Translations under genes and position numbers: made by a program
Source: Nemania diffusa
Taxonomy: Eukaryota > Ascomycota > Sordariomycetes > Xylariales > Xylariaceae
NCBI GenBank assembly: GCA_038501195.1
Contig: JBBPUQ010000001.1
Coordinates: forward strand, 2,294,001-2,358,000
Reading direction: 5' to 3'
Length of the DNA: 64,000 nt
In this document: one piece after another, positions 35,806 to 47,606 of the stretch
How the letters are laid out: every line of letters starts with the position of its first letter
How positions within the stretch are numbered: the first letter of the stretch is position 1
The notes under the pieces: generated by a model
The model's input: the letters and a program-made list of their open reading frames with translations, nothing else
Database searches by the model: none
Told to the model about the DNA's origin: nothing

Positions 35806-37050
35806 TTATAGGCTATTTGCCTGTAAGAATTGGATCATTTGCTTGAAGCTATCCGGCCCACTCGTATGGGCAGCGATAGAATGCCCAGAACCTTGTGCAA
35901 TATACGTTTGACTTCCAGACGACGCAGCCGGATAGAATACCGACAAGACTGCAGTGTTCTGGTCAGTCGGGTAGAGACAGTTTCCACCACAGAAGACGAG
36001 ATCATGCTGGCCATTGACTACATCAACTGGCCCCTTGAACTCTGCCGACGGCGCAACGATACCACCTAGCGTAAGCAGGACCCCCAGCGTATTTGTCTGC
36101 TTGTTGGCAACCTGATGGCGAAATGCATTCTCATCAAAGTTTGGGTACCGGAAGAAGGCAAACTGGATGCCGGCGGACGACTGCTGCGTCAGGAAACCCG
36201 CCGGCAAGTGCTTGAATTGAGGCGCCGGGTCTGTATTTGCGTTGATGAAGTTGAAGGCCGCGACAGTCAGTGCGACGGAGGCCGCGCTAGTGCTGGTGCC
36301 TGAGAGGATCACAGCGTCAAAATCCATGGGGTATTTTGTGGTGATACCCTGGGTCAGGGTGCTTCCCGCGCTGTGTCCAACGCCCACGACCTTGTCGAAG
36401 CTGTGATCACCTAGTTTGGCATTGCGAAGCAGTCCAACCAGCTCGTGCGTAACAGCGACCTGGGCAGTTGCTTGTACAACCTGGATGGGGTCTGGGTGGT
36501 CAGACTTCCCTACGCCCAACTGATCGTAGGAGAGCGTCGCGTAGCCTGCTGCTGATGCCACGTCGACGTAACTGTAGCCTGTGGCAATGTCCCAGTAGGT
36601 GTGGTCGAGAGTGGCCCCGTGCGTTAGTAGCTGCACTGTCTTGACCTGCGCCAAGCTCTCAGGGTTACTAGGGAGGCAGAACTTGACGAAGATGCTGTAA
36701 TCGCCGGAAATGACACTAGGTCCACCGGTGACATTGGCACCGAAGGTCGAGTCCACCTGGAACATCTCAACAAGTAACTCTGTTACGGACATTTGATCTT
36801 GAGGTGCCTGGTAAAGAATCTTCGTCCCAGTTGTATTGATGGATACCGTGACGTCGCCTGAAATGCAGGTCGAGCCGCCCCCAGTGGATGGCCCGACGAC
36901 GGGATTGGAGATGCCATGTGTGTTAGGGTTGCTGACTGTGGCTGAGGAGAAGCTGGAGAATGGACTGAGCAAAAACGCCAGCGGGAAGCGGGCGGAGGTA
37001 TTCATGACAGCGATGGAGCGGGAAAGGAATACCACTAAAATGTTGACCAT
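35806..37050 (-). CDS. Secreted alpha/beta hydrolase
   Basis: Single exon, 414 aa. The N-terminus has two possible Met; starting at Met16 (37005) gives a compact signal peptide (RFPLAFLLSPFSSFSS). Mature region with a CISGDVTV segment, LLTHGATLDHTYWD (oxyanion region), SYDQLGVGKSDHPD, nucleophile elbow GVGHSAGS, acid in VVNGQHDLVFCGGNCLYP and His in GSGHSIAAH. Two closely spaced Cys (CGGNC) near the acid suggest a disulfide. Fungal relatives are uncharacterised secreted AB-hydrolases. Substrate unknown, probably an ester. No introns, unlike most neighbours. Confidence 0.83.
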   Translation of the reverse strand: MVNILVVFLSRSIAVMNTSARFPLAFLLSPFSSFSSATVSNPNTHGISNPVVGPSTGGGSTCISGDVTVSINTTGTKILYQAPQDQMSVTELLVEMFQVDSTFGANVTGGPSVISGDYSIFVKFCLPSNPESLAQVKTVQLLTHGATLDHTYWDIATGYSYVDVASAAGYATLSYDQLGVGKSDHPDPIQVVQATAQVAVTHELVGLLRNAKLGDHSFDKVVGVGHSAGSTLTQGITTKYPMDFDAVILSGTSTSAASVALTVAAFNFINANTDPAPQFKHLPAGFLTQQSSAGIQFAFFRYPNFDENAFRHQVANKQTNTLGVLLTLGGIVAPSAEFKGPVDVVNGQHDLVFCGGNCLYPTDQNTAVLSVFYPAASSGSQTYIAQGSGHSIAAHTSGPDSFKQMIQFLQANSL

Positions 37051-38384
37051 GTGGGAAGGGAAAGAAGGAAAGGAAAGAAAAGCAAGTGGAGAGCGCTTGT
37101 GAAAGGAAGATAAAAGAGCTTTGTAATAAAACGTCCCATAGAAAATATAAAGTGAAAATAATACTAAATTTTAAAAATATATATATATATATAATTAAGA
37201 GAAATATAAAAAAAGAAATACATGTAATAAACATATAAATTAAATTTAATAATCGAGATTTCCTTATACTTTTATGTTTACACAGTGTATGAGGTTATTT
37301 GTAGACCAAAAAAATGTGAATGTCTCATTCTTGTCACCTTTCATATTAATTTGTCACGCTTAGCCAACAAGCCACCTCACACACTGGGCCATGGTCCTAC
37401 AAAATGGTAGAAAATACCAAGTTATGGATTGTTTGGTCCTAGTGACTTATGCTCTTGTACTGGCGGTCAGATCTTGCGGCCGCGCTGTAGTTGTCACATA
37501 TTATACCTCGATCCTATCTTAATTCTACGTGTATCTATGTCCCTCTTCCCCGCTATTTAATTTCCTTGTGGTTTGAAATATCGATTCTTTGGCCTTTGTC
37601 ATGTACTTGGGTACGTACCTTCTTAATATGGCTGAAATATCGTTAGATCTAACCCCGTACCTCTTTGATCGCGATCACGAGTCAAGTATACGGTGCACCC
37701 CACGTCTTGTTTAAGATTTGGCATATCCTTAGTACCAACTTACCTATCAAAATTACAGAAACTTGCATAATGGGATATAATTGATGAGCTGGATAGTCAT
37801 GCCGGAGAAAGCGCTTGGCTAACTAGACAAGAAAGCCCTAGTAGGGGCTATAGTGCAGCTATGTAAATATATAATGGCAAGGTCAAATCATTATAAACCT
37901 AGCTAGTCAGGTCGGTCTTGGAGACTAATATCCAATTGATTAGTTCATAAGAAATGAAGTCCAAAGACTCTGAGACTGTCATCGCGAGCTTCTAGTCAGG
38001 TCTTCAAAGTGTGGCATGAGTTCCGTTGTAATACTCTAATAATCGTAACAAATAATATCATAATTGTCAGAGGAGGAGGTCAAAGAGTGAATAGAAGTCC
38101 TGTAGCAGCTAGGTAGAAGGGTGTAGTATAGGGCTCAATAGATAAATCAGTTGATTCCTGACCTCCTAGATCTATAAGGGGGGCCGAAGGTCCCTTATAC
38201 ATAGCCAAATCCATAGATATAATCACCCTACAGGGCCTGGTTACTTTATCACCTGACAATAATCTAGTTGATTGATCCGCTACAATTATGGCTGCACGTT
38301 GTGAAGTAATGAGATAGAAGAACTAATGCTAACTTTGGGATAATTCTGCATGGAAGATCGAAACAGGTAGCCCGACTACACTGG
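37051..38384. other. Intergenic with AT microsatellite and dispersed repeat copy A
   Basis: AT-rich. An (AT)8 run lies at 37177-37192 within a TTTAAAA-rich stretch. Copy A of a dispersed repeat (38097-38260) is listed separately. No gene seen. Confidence 0.5.
38097..38260 (+). repeat. Dispersed repeat, copy A
   Basis: Shares an order of blocks with 60282-60450: AGCAGCTAG, then GAAGGG(T/C)GTAG, GGCTCAATAGA, GATTCCTG(A/G)CCT(C/T), ATAGCCA, CATAGATATAATCACCCT and GG(C/T)(C/T)TGGT then CTTTATCAC(C/T)TGACAA. Several differences are C/T or G/A transitions. Same orientation in both places. No coding frame and no clear terminal inverted repeats. Probably a decayed mobile element or solo LTR. Confidence 0.7.
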
Positions 38385-40139
38385 CTAGTACCTAAGCTGT
38401 TCAATTATCTCGTCCGAATTAAGGAACGCACATCTCTCCCTGAGCTTCTGCACCGCTAGGACAGGTATAGCGCCGGATCCATCGATTGCAGAAATCCCCT
38501 CATGCGGCCCCCCAGCGATGAAGATGTCCACCTGGTCGTTCCCAGGATACGCGGTCGTGAACCCCTTAAACGTGTTATGGCCTTTCAAGCTCGGCTTCCC
38601 AGTGCTCGCAAATGTCGACCACGACCTCGAGCTCCGGGACGAGAGGGCGAAATCAGACGATGAAATATGCAGCGGGTACTCGCCGTCGTCGAACAGAGAG
38701 ATGTTGCCGAAGACGTACTCTAGGTCTGAGGTGTGGATTACGCCGTAGCCTGTCTCGCCCACCAATCCTTCGATGATTTGGTCGCTGATCGTCTGGTTCC
38801 AGTCGTAAAGGTAGACGTCGTTTCCGCGCTTGGCGAGGTTCTCGGCGTAGAATAAGGGTTGGCATACCATCAGGATATCACGGAAGGCCCTCGCCGCGCG
38901 GTAAAACTGGCTTGATAGGTTTGCGGGTTTGTTAGCTGTGAAATCGGAGATCGGATAGAGCGCCAGGAACTTGTCGACATTGGCACTCGTCATAGTTGGT
39001 ATATAGGCCTGGATGAAGTCGTGCACCTGCTCAGCCGTCGTGATTGTGGTGTCGGTGAATGCAGTGAGGTCGTCCTGACACCATCCGATCATGGTCGTAA
39101 TGTTAGCAAATCTCCCCTCTTTAATAAGTTGAGAGGGTGAGGCCGGCAAGAAATCGCCATCGACAACCGGAAGCCAAATATCGCCAGCGTTATGAGCAAT
39201 GTCGCCGGTATATGTCTCAACGGACGCGTCTAGAAGAGTCTCCATGTCGAAGTCGCGCAGGCATTTTACCGTCTCTGCCGAATGCAAGTCGCTCGTGTTG
39301 CAGCCAACAGCGTCAACTACCAGCTGCATAGCATCGATCGTGAAATTCGCAGTAATACCAGGCTCGTTATTTTGGCTCTCGCAGATGCCCTGATGGAACG
39401 GCACAGGCTTACTTGCTCCGTAGGCCATAATCTGCATCCCGACAGCCAGGCCGCCAGAGGACTGTCCAAAGACGGTAATTTTATCAGGGTTTCCTCCGAA
39501 CTGATTGATATGATCTTGAACCCACTCGAGAGCTAGGCGCTGATCCCTTAAGCCCGCATTCTCAGAGCCTTCAGCCTTAAGAGTGGCAGACTGTGCGAAT
39601 CCAAAGATACCAAGACGATAGTTGATCGCTACCATGATGACGGGCAAGCCATTTGCGACGGATTCGAGCACCATGCCGTCCGGAGACGTGGTGGCCTCGC
39701 TATTCTGTCCGCTGAAAAAGCCGCCGCCATAGATGAAGACCATGACAGGGAGGTTGCTATGTTTCGAGGTTCCATTTGGGCGCCCGATGATGAGGTTCAG
39801 GCAGTCCTCCGAGATATCCGTGACAGCCGTGTAGGCAAATGGAGGGGAAGCATCACTCAGCTCCTGTGGGCACGCAGGTCCGTAAGATGTTGCGTTTACT
39901 ACTGCTCCTTGCGCGTGGGTGTAAGGCCTCGGCGGCTTGAAGCGATTAACACCACTCGTGTCTTGCCCGTAGGGAACCCCTAGAAACACCTCGATGCCAT
40001 TGCGATTGAGGCCCACGTAGGTGATCCCTTGGCTATCGTCGACTACACGCGGCGCTGAGCCTGTATAATCCCGGGCGCTGTGGCCCATGCATTGCGTGAC
40101 GAGAGCTGCTGCTGCTGCGATGACAGAAGTAAGTTTCAT
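38385..40139 (-). CDS. Secreted type-B carboxylesterase/lipase
   Basis: Single exon, 584 aa. Signal peptide MKLTSVIAAAAALVTQCMG. Carboxylesterase-B landmarks: VFLGVPYGQD, EDCLNLIIGRP, oxyanion loop FIYGGGFFSGQ, INYRLGIFGFA, LRDQRLALEWVQDHI, nucleophile FGQSSGG (Ser227), an acidic WCQDDLTAF segment in the place of the usual GSNADEG, and VIHTSDLEYVFGN carrying the catalytic His. Several glycosylation sequons. Hydrolyses esters outside the cell. Length fits fungal members (550-600). No close partner gene; flanked by the other secreted hydrolase on the same strand. Confidence 0.9.
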   Translation of the reverse strand: MKLTSVIAAAAALVTQCMGHSARDYTGSAPRVVDDSQGITYVGLNRNGIEVFLGVPYGQDTSGVNRFKPPRPYTHAQGAVVNATSYGPACPQELSDASPPFAYTAVTDISEDCLNLIIGRPNGTSKHSNLPVMVFIYGGGFFSGQNSEATTSPDGMVLESVANGLPVIMVAINYRLGIFGFAQSATLKAEGSENAGLRDQRLALEWVQDHINQFGGNPDKITVFGQSSGGLAVGMQIMAYGASKPVPFHQGICESQNNEPGITANFTIDAMQLVVDAVGCNTSDLHSAETVKCLRDFDMETLLDASVETYTGDIAHNAGDIWLPVVDGDFLPASPSQLIKEGRFANITTMIGWCQDDLTAFTDTTITTAEQVHDFIQAYIPTMTSANVDKFLALYPISDFTANKPANLSSQFYRAARAFRDILMVCQPLFYAENLAKRGNDVYLYDWNQTISDQIIEGLVGETGYGVIHTSDLEYVFGNISLFDDGEYPLHISSSDFALSSRSSRSWSTFASTGKPSLKGHNTFKGFTTAYPGNDQVDIFIAGGPHEGISAIDGSGAIPVLAVQKLRERCAFLNSDEIIEQLRY

Positions 40140-41549
40140 TGTTACAGTTAAGTTGTCTATCTGCCTGACTAGCTGTCTACCTGTCTACCGGTCAGACCGG
40201 CCACAGGAGTGAGATAGCATGCGATGCAGCCTCGTATTTAAGGTATTCCACGCCTCTGATGGCGGTCTGGTGGGATGTTACGGTCCCACTCTTCTTACCT
40301 GATCTCGAATCCTATATAACCCAATTAGGAAATTTCGGTTAGACTAGGTAGCCGTTTACTAGCTTCTCAGCTAACCCCGCTTAATAGACACACCCGCGCA
40401 GCCCGATACCCACCATCTGCTGAGGCGGCGAGCTGATAGAGGCCGCTAGGTATCGACCTAGTCTGAAAGGGGTCAGTATCCATCCAGGTAGCCAATCATC
40501 GATAAGGTAAAGAGCAAAATATTCTTTGCGCCGTACTAGGGAGACATGCTTAGGTAGACGCAAAAGTTCCCGCTTCAGCTCCCCAGCTGACACCGTTGCA
40601 AGCTGCAGGAGAGAAGCAATTGTGCCCCGGAAAAATGCAGTCCTGAGAGTCCTGGTCTATTTCAAAAATAAGGAGTCTAGGACCGAGCCTTACATTGCAA
40701 AGTCACTAAGAAAACTTTAGGTCGAGTTTCAAAGAAAGATAACAAGTCAAGTGACTAAGGCACGCTATGACGTTGCAGTCTAGTGCTATGGTGCAACCAG
40801 CTCCCCTCTAGCAACTGCATTTTTTTTTTTTTTTGAAGGTGCAGCTTTTGATCCCTTGGCCTGAGCTGTCTACGTACCTATGTTGAAAGGTAGGCGTAAG
40901 TCGGTTGAATAATAATGATGTTACCCATTTCTTAAGTAGTAGTAGAATTGATCTTGTCGCGAATAATAACCTATGCCTTACCCACCATAAGGTTAAATAA
41001 AATCAAGTCTATTGTCAAGCCTAGCTAGACTTTTAACTTGCTTGGGTGCCTGGTTCGAGACATATTTTCTAGAAATAGCACAGGGAATGCAGGTCGATCT
41101 TATCAATCAGATCAGTCCGATACAGCTTATCTGATTACGCACTCCTGATCGCTCCTACCTACTTGTTAAATACCTAGATCCTTTTATGCTGATCCACTTG
41201 CTCGTGACACCATTCTTCGCACAGTCTTCAGCAAGCTAAAATTAACACGCCCGTCAACACTCAGCCTGTCAGGTATTGACTTCGGCTTATTACGTAGGAC
41301 GACCAGGGAGAAGACTCCTTTGCTTATATATTGATAATATTGAATACAAATACCCCCCACGCCAGGTCCACCTGTGACCCTTCAGCGATGTCTTGCCTGA
41401 CAGGAATCGAGCATCGGCCGCCGCTTGACATCTATTGATTACGCCACCGGTCACAAGTATAATGGTGACAGGATATGGAATCTCCAATGGACTATTTATT
41501 CGTGATACCTATATAGCACAACTCATTACCCTCCTAATTGGACACAGAA
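40140..41549. other. Intergenic
   Basis: About 1.4 kb. A run of 15 T lies at 40820-40834. Several small open frames have no motif. Nothing else supported. Confidence 0.45.
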
Positions 41550-42918
41550 CTAATCATAGTACTTCACCGACTTTCCTTTGATGATCTCTTCCTCCACAAC
41601 CTCGCTCCTAGCCTTCGACTGGGCAACATTCCGACTTACCCGGGCCTTCACCCACTCTCCAGCCGTGATCCCCACCGCGCCGCTGTCGGTGACCTTGTTG
41701 TAGCCGAGGCGCTCGAGCACACTGCTGACCACCGGCCTCAGCTCGAGGCTGTCCTCCGGCCTCACGAAATAGAGCACCCCAAGGCGATCTAGCTCGGCTT
41801 GGTCAGGTGGTGGTGCAACAACGCGGTGGATGCTGCTCTTGAGGAATCCGTTGGTCAGAAACTCGAGTGAGTCCGCGAGATTCACTGTGATACTCCCCGG
41901 GTATGGCTTAACCCACTTCCACTCCTCGTCCGGGGTGCGAACCTGTAGTGCGGCGACAGGTTGGCGGAATAGGAGAGTCAGACTCCCAAAGTCTGTATGG
42001 CCCTTAACCCAGACGTTTTCTAGGGCCTAGTGTAGCGCGTCAGTAGTGTTGTCAAAGAGCTAATTGATACCTAGGGTGCATCGGGATGAGAGTATAGTAC
42101 ACCGGGTCGCAAGTAATGCTTTATCTCTCAAAGCTGACCTAGTTAAGAGATTCGCAAACTCTTACCTTATTTTGCTCAGCTGTGCGGTGATGGTACTTCA
42201 TATACCGTAAGTGGCAGTCGCTCCGGACGTCGTAACGATGTCGCTGTAGGAAGAAGTCCTCTGGGAGCTCTAGTACAATCGCAAACAGCACGAGAAGCTT
42301 GCCAACGACGTGATCATGAATGTGTCTTGCGAAGGTCTCGATATGAGGACGGTTTTGGTTGATCACTTCCGGGTGCGTCCTCTCCAGCTCCGGGATGAAC
42401 TTGGGGATATTGTAGATCTCCGTGTTGTCGAATATCCCCGGGCGCACTTCCCGGAGGCCAAGAGGCTTATAGCCGTTATATCCACCGTGCTCCAGATCCG
42501 CGCGATACTTGAGCTTCTCCTCCATGGGCAGTTTAAATACTTCCTTGCCGATGGCAAACTGCTCATCGACTTGCTCCTGTTCCAGACCGAAGTTAATGAT
42601 ATAGAAAAATCCTTTGGTTGGGCGTCAGTCATTATAACATCTGCCCCTCGGGTTGAGAGGGACAAAACCCACCGATCTTCTGTATGGCATCAAAGAGTTG
42701 GGTTGCGAGCTTTTGCTTGCCACCAGGCTGGTCAAACTGGGAGAGATCCAGCGTGGCAAGATCGGCCCAGTCAACTAATTTAACATTTATTAGACATGGC
42801 GCATGATAGATAAAAGCCGATATCAGGGGTTCTCACGATCATGCTTGGTCTCGGGAAGTTGGTGGTAAGTAGGTAGCCCTAAGGCGTGGCTTGATGTGCT
42901 TACTGCTGCAGCGGCCAT
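41550..42918 (-). CDS. 2-oxoglutarate/Fe(II) oxygenase, isopenicillin-N-synthase-like (2)
   Basis: Four exons on the minus strand: 42918-42837, 42774-42673, 42611-42166, 42026-41550; 368 aa. N-terminal DIOX_N: WADLATLDLSQF, ATQLFDAIQKIGFFYIINFG, MEEKLKYRAD, GGYNGYKPLG. Catalytic domain: ENVWVKGHTDFGSLTLLF with iron ligands His220 and Asp222, distal His277 (SSIHRVV). At the place of the 2OG-binding R-x-S the sequence is RLG (Arg291), so the Ser is missing. Introns are 62, 61 and 139 bp, all GT-AG. The fungal relatives are the clade with YNGYKPLG and WVKGHTDFGS, of unknown substrate. Start 640 bp from, and divergent to, the MFS carrier gene. Confidence 0.86.
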
Positions 42919-43557
42919 TTTGCAATTATATTCTAGTCCTCAGATCATGAAGCTATTCGAAACGTGATCGCCGAGGTGCACAAGCTCCGTCACTTATACA
43001 CTGCCATCCCCTGCACCTGATCTCCGTGGGGTTCGCACCGAACACGGCCGTCAAGGATGGCGTGATGAGGGGCACTGCGGGTGCCGCGATTCTAACCCGG
43101 ATACCTAGCCGCATTTCGCAATTCTTTAGCAGATGACGAATGAGCTGCAACGCGAATCACCTGTCATTTTTGATGCGACTATTTAACGATCTTGGAGGGT
43201 AGTTGGGGGTCTTGGGGGTCACATATTCGCGGGTTCGCGTTATCGTGCTTCCTCAAATGAGAGCTCATACCTATCGCCCGTTAGCGATATCTGGTAACTG
43301 GGATTGTTGGTAGGTAACCCAAGGATCCAGCTAGAAAACAAGGGCCTTAAGTCTATCCACAGCGCTGGGTATGGGAGCTGTCGTGCTTTTGATATATTAT
43401 GGCACTATCTGCAGCGAGATCGCCACTTAAGAGGACCGTGTATTTTTATCAATTATATTTAACGCCTGGGTCCCAATGAGATGGTACGCTTCCCCAACTG
43501 CATGAATTTAGCAACGTAGCAGCTCCGGTCTGCGAACCGGCCTTGAATCCAGCCATC
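42919..43557. promoter_or_regulatory. Divergent promoter region, oxygenase / MFS carrier
   Basis: About 640 bp shared by the 2OG oxygenase and the MFS carrier. The first 220 bp are GC-rich compared with other spacers and hold CGG/CCG triplets (near 43050) of the type bound by Zn2Cys6 regulators, and there are GATA strings near 43290. These are weak signals. Confidence 0.4.
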
Positions 43558-45817
43558 ATGGTATCGACAGTGAAGACAACAGTGGATCGTACGGAGATCG
43601 AGGTGGACTCGAGCTCCTCGAGTTCTGTTGATGGCTTCCACCGCGCAGTTCGTGGCGAGGCAATCGATGTGAAGGACGATCAAACGATTCTTGGCTTTGA
43701 CGCTGAACGGATGCAAGCTCGTGCAGCCCTGACTGCAGAGGAAGAGAAAAAGTTGATACGTCGCATCGATTGGCATCTGATGCCTCTATGTTCGCTTATA
43801 TTCCTATTTAAGAATCTGGACGTGGATAATGTGTGTATTCCTTAATCATCTTTTATGATACGCCCTGGTTAACATCTGTTGAAAGGTCTCGAATGCGCGG
43901 ATAATGAACCGAGGAACTCCCCAGAATATCTTGACTCAGCTCAACCTGACATCTGATGAGTTTGCATTGATCACTGTTCTGTATTATGTACGAGTTACAT
44001 TGTTAAGAAGTATAATCGCTTGTTATGTTAACTCCTAAATTCTCAGATTCCCTATATTGTTGGTGAAGCACCTTCAAATTTGCTGCTGAAACGGTTCTCG
44101 CCTTCCCGTTGGCAGTCGAGAATCATGGTCACATGGGGAATCGTACTAGCGCTTCATGTTCCGGTCACTAACAAGGCAGGCCTCTACGCTGCTCGGTTCT
44201 TTTTGGGGTTAGCAGAAGCCGGTCAGTAGTAACTTATCAATATGATGAAAAAGCTCAAGGGGAGCAATCTAATATGGAATTTCAGGCATGTTTCCGGGCG
44301 TTATCTTGCAGATGACATATTGGTACAGACCTGATGAGATGTCTATTCGTCTGTTGTATTTCTGTACGCCAAACTCCTGCCCATTTTGACATTAGTATGC
44401 TAACGCGCTTGATAGACATATGCGGCAACCTTTCCGGAATATTTAGCGGCTTATTGGCATTCGGATTTGATACAGTCTCCGGAGCTGGTGGATTATCAGG
44501 GTGGCAGTGGTAGGTGATATCATCTGGGCTGCCTTGAAGTCATGCACTAACACAAGGGTCTACAGGCTATTCCTTGTCGAAGCAATCGGAACTATCTTAG
44601 TTGGCATTGCCATTTGGTTTTTATTACCAGATTGTAAGTATGTCTATCTGGATTATGTTCGTTAGCTAATAGTAGAGCCTAGTCCCTGAGACGGCGTCGT
44701 GGTTGACGGATAAGGAGAAAGCTTTTGTTCAAGCGCGATTGCCTGAGAATGCGCCAAGAGCTGCAGAGCAGAATTTCAATGCCGGCGAGATCTGGACGTC
44801 CCTCAAGGACAAGCGCTTGTGGCTTTTCACTCTCATCTGGGCGTTGTTCACTGTCGGCACGTCAGGAGTACGCTTCTACCAGCCGACCGTCATCGCCAAC
44901 CTAGGCTTCACGTGCGCAACTCTCGTAAGACGGATGCTAGCTTTTGACATTAGCTAACGCAAATCACAGAACCATCGCGCAGGCCCAGCTCCTGAATCTA
45001 CCGATCTCGGTCGTCGGCCTGCTCGTTATTTTCGTCACCGGGTATTTCGCAGACAACGGTCGATTGCCACGTCCATTATATCCGTTGACTTTCCTCATCA
45101 TTATCATCGCATCTTACGCCGTGCTCATCGTGTTTCCAAGCAATGGCGGCGTCTATGCGGCAACGTTGATTGCTAATGCTGTGACGGCAGCTTGGTATCC
45201 GATGATGTGGCCGTGGCGAGTGCAGACCACAAGTCGTGCGACGGGTTCGGCGTTCTCGATCGGTTTCGTGAACAGCTATGGGCAAATTGGTGGTGCCATT
45301 GGACCTCAAAGTACGCAATCCGAACTCTCATATCCCCTCCTCTCTTTGGGGGCTATCGGGATAGTTACTCCGACCTGCTCCCTGGATTACGGGAGGTCCA
45401 GCTGTTTGAAGGTAAAAGTAATACTGACCCTTTTTCGGTAGTATTCCGAAGTGCTTATGCCCCCAAATACACGGTCTCCTTCGGCGTTGCAGCGGGTCTC
45501 GTCGGCGCAGTAAGTAGTTCCTAACCTTACCTATGTTATTCCTACTGTGGTCAGTTGCAGGACTGCCAGAGTTCCCTCCCGTACAACTCCAATATTTAAA
45601 CTTGGGTTGTTATGAAGACTTTACAGATCCCTTCGAGGTGGTGACTAATGACTCCGAATGGTAGTGTGCTATCACGACAATGATCACTTGGTGGGTGACG
45701 AGGCAGACAGAAAGCGACACAAGGAAGTTAAAGAGAGCGCGGATTGTAGCCAGCAAGCGTGGCGAGGAAATTCTGAACGACGTGGTGGATAACGACTTGA
45801 GGGGGGATCGTGTATAA
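43558..45817 (+). CDS. MFS carrier, allantoate permease (Dal5/ACS) family
   Basis: Ten exons: 43558-43830, 43886-43987, 44047-44221, 44286-44363, 44416-44509, 44566-44633, 44683-44911, 44970-45310, 45442-45509, 45665-45817; 526 aa. Anion:cation symporter branch of the MFS: RRIDWHLMPLCSLIFLFKNLD (TM1), NARIMNRGT, YYIPYIVGEAPSNLLLKR, TWGIVLALHVPVTN, ARFFLGLAEAGMFPGVIL, YRPDEMSIRLLYFYICG, LPDFPETASWLTDKE in the central loop, ANLGFTTIAQAQLLNLP, IGGAIGPQIFRSAYAPKYTV, and a C-terminal TRQTESDTRK tail. Exon 7 uses donor GTGCGC at 44912, because the nearby GTAAGA breaks the frame. Plasma-membrane import of small organic anions is likely. Start is ATG 43558; an upstream TTG was not used. Confidence 0.9.
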
Positions 45818-47606
45818 AATTTAGGGGGTTTAAACACAAACAGCTAAGGCGCCGGGGTTTCCATCCCCAGTAACGCTTGTCCTGCCTGTTATTCCCTAGA
45901 CCTTTATTCTCTCGGATAGGTAGCGCAATTTCACAGTAACGGAAATAAGCTTACAGTAACAGCATAGGTGTCGGTTGACCACTTGAAATTAAGGTATAGC
46001 TATATGAAGCGATTATGTAATCAAGGTGGTGGATTAGGCGGGGAGCCGTGGGCATGATCCTGCTATCAGAAAGCCTCAATGACAACATCGAGTGACGTTC
46101 CAAATAATGACATACAATGTCTCATTTATGAATCACATATTCTGAGTTATAGTGTGCTGGGCGGTTCGAGTCCAAGCCTTGCATATATTGATACTAAGGG
46201 ATAATAGCGTTGACCCATACTCGTATACTATACCACCGCCATCATCCCGTCTCTTATAATGCAGCACCAGTCCTTGGGTTTAGCAATGAAAGCTCTGGTG
46301 AGGCAAGTAAGCATCAGCTAAGTACTTGTAATACTAACTCACGATACTATCAACATACCATTGATTTCTGTATGGGTGAATTTGTCAAAGAAAGGATGAT
46401 ACACAATGAGCTGTAAGAGGTCTGTGAAGCGCAGTAGATATTATTTCCTACAGCCTATGATCGGCCATTAACCCCCATCCCTCTCGTCATCCATCTTGCA
46501 CTGCCCTAAATAGATGCGTGTTAGTCGTTAGAGTTACTTATACCTACATGAAGACCATGACTGCTGATAAGCCCAACATTCAATTGACAGGCGGATGAAC
46601 ATGGTACTATTTGAAATATATCACACAGGAACAATGCGAGGAGGACTTCCATGAATTGGTAAGTGGTATGGGCATCTTTTATTTGTCCGGAATAGGTACG
46701 TCAGTGGTTGTCGGTGGCTCGATGCCGGTACCCATCAGCTCGTATTCGTATTCTGCTGCACTCGCGTAAATGCCTAACTCTCTTGAGCGAAATTTTGCGT
46801 CTAACACAGGAGACCTGGTCCAAGCAACGCGGAGTGTCCGTTGCTAGAATGGGTAGAGCGAGTAAAAAAGAAAGCACTTTACAGGAAACGAAGAAAATGA
46901 TGGGAAATAGTAGTTTACGTTTTTACAAAGCTGGCTATATACTCACTCTCTCTATGATAGAGTAGCCGAAATCTATGGACGTCTAGACTACCTACTGAAT
47001 ATATGCAATACACAAGAAGTGTATGTACAACTTGAGATAGCGGTCGATCTAAGCAGAGAAGGCGACTGATTGGCTCGTCCCGGGGTGCTCATGCACTTAG
47101 GGATTCAATGGCGTATCGGATTGCTTTGCGCTGCTGCTGCTGCACCGCCTCGGCAGCAGACCCCACACACCGAAGCGACCTTAGCCCTTAGCCGCAGACC
47201 GCTGTTGTTGACGTCTTTATCACTGCTAGATAGATGGAGATTACTTATTCTGTACTGCCACTGCGACCGCGCTACCTAACCTAACTGCAGCAGCACCTCC
47301 CATCCCTATCTCCATCCCATCTTACATACAATGAAGTCAGCATTCGGGTCCTCCAAACCTGGTTGATGCGGGCTCATATCTACATGATAATGGACCAATG
47401 CTCAAAGGGACTCTCCATACTACCTTCGACATCTTCATGGGGCCCTACACACGCTGGTAGCCCGCACCTACTCCATCCAGGCAGCTCGGTTCTGCCGTTA
47501 TGATAGTGGCTACAAACTACAATACAATAATACACTGGCAGGCAGCTTTGTGAGGTCCCTCGGCGTTTCTGTAACCAACTATACAACCCTCTTTCATTTC
47601 CGAACT
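45818..47606. other. Intergenic
   Basis: About 1.8 kb. Small frames near 46708-46965 and 47070-47279 lack motifs. A GGTTCGAGTCC string at 46163 was checked for a tRNA and rejected. The last 300 bp (CTGCTGCTGCTGC, pyrimidine-rich) lead into the regulator gene. Confidence 0.4.

Noticed and set aside
42960..43110. GC-rich segment considered as 5S rRNA or an extra gene
   Set aside because: Does not match the fungal 5S pattern, and the minus-strand frame has no motif; treated as a shared promoter.
46160..46180. GGTTCGAGTCC B-box word
   Set aside because: No A-box or acceptor stem in the 60 bases upstream.
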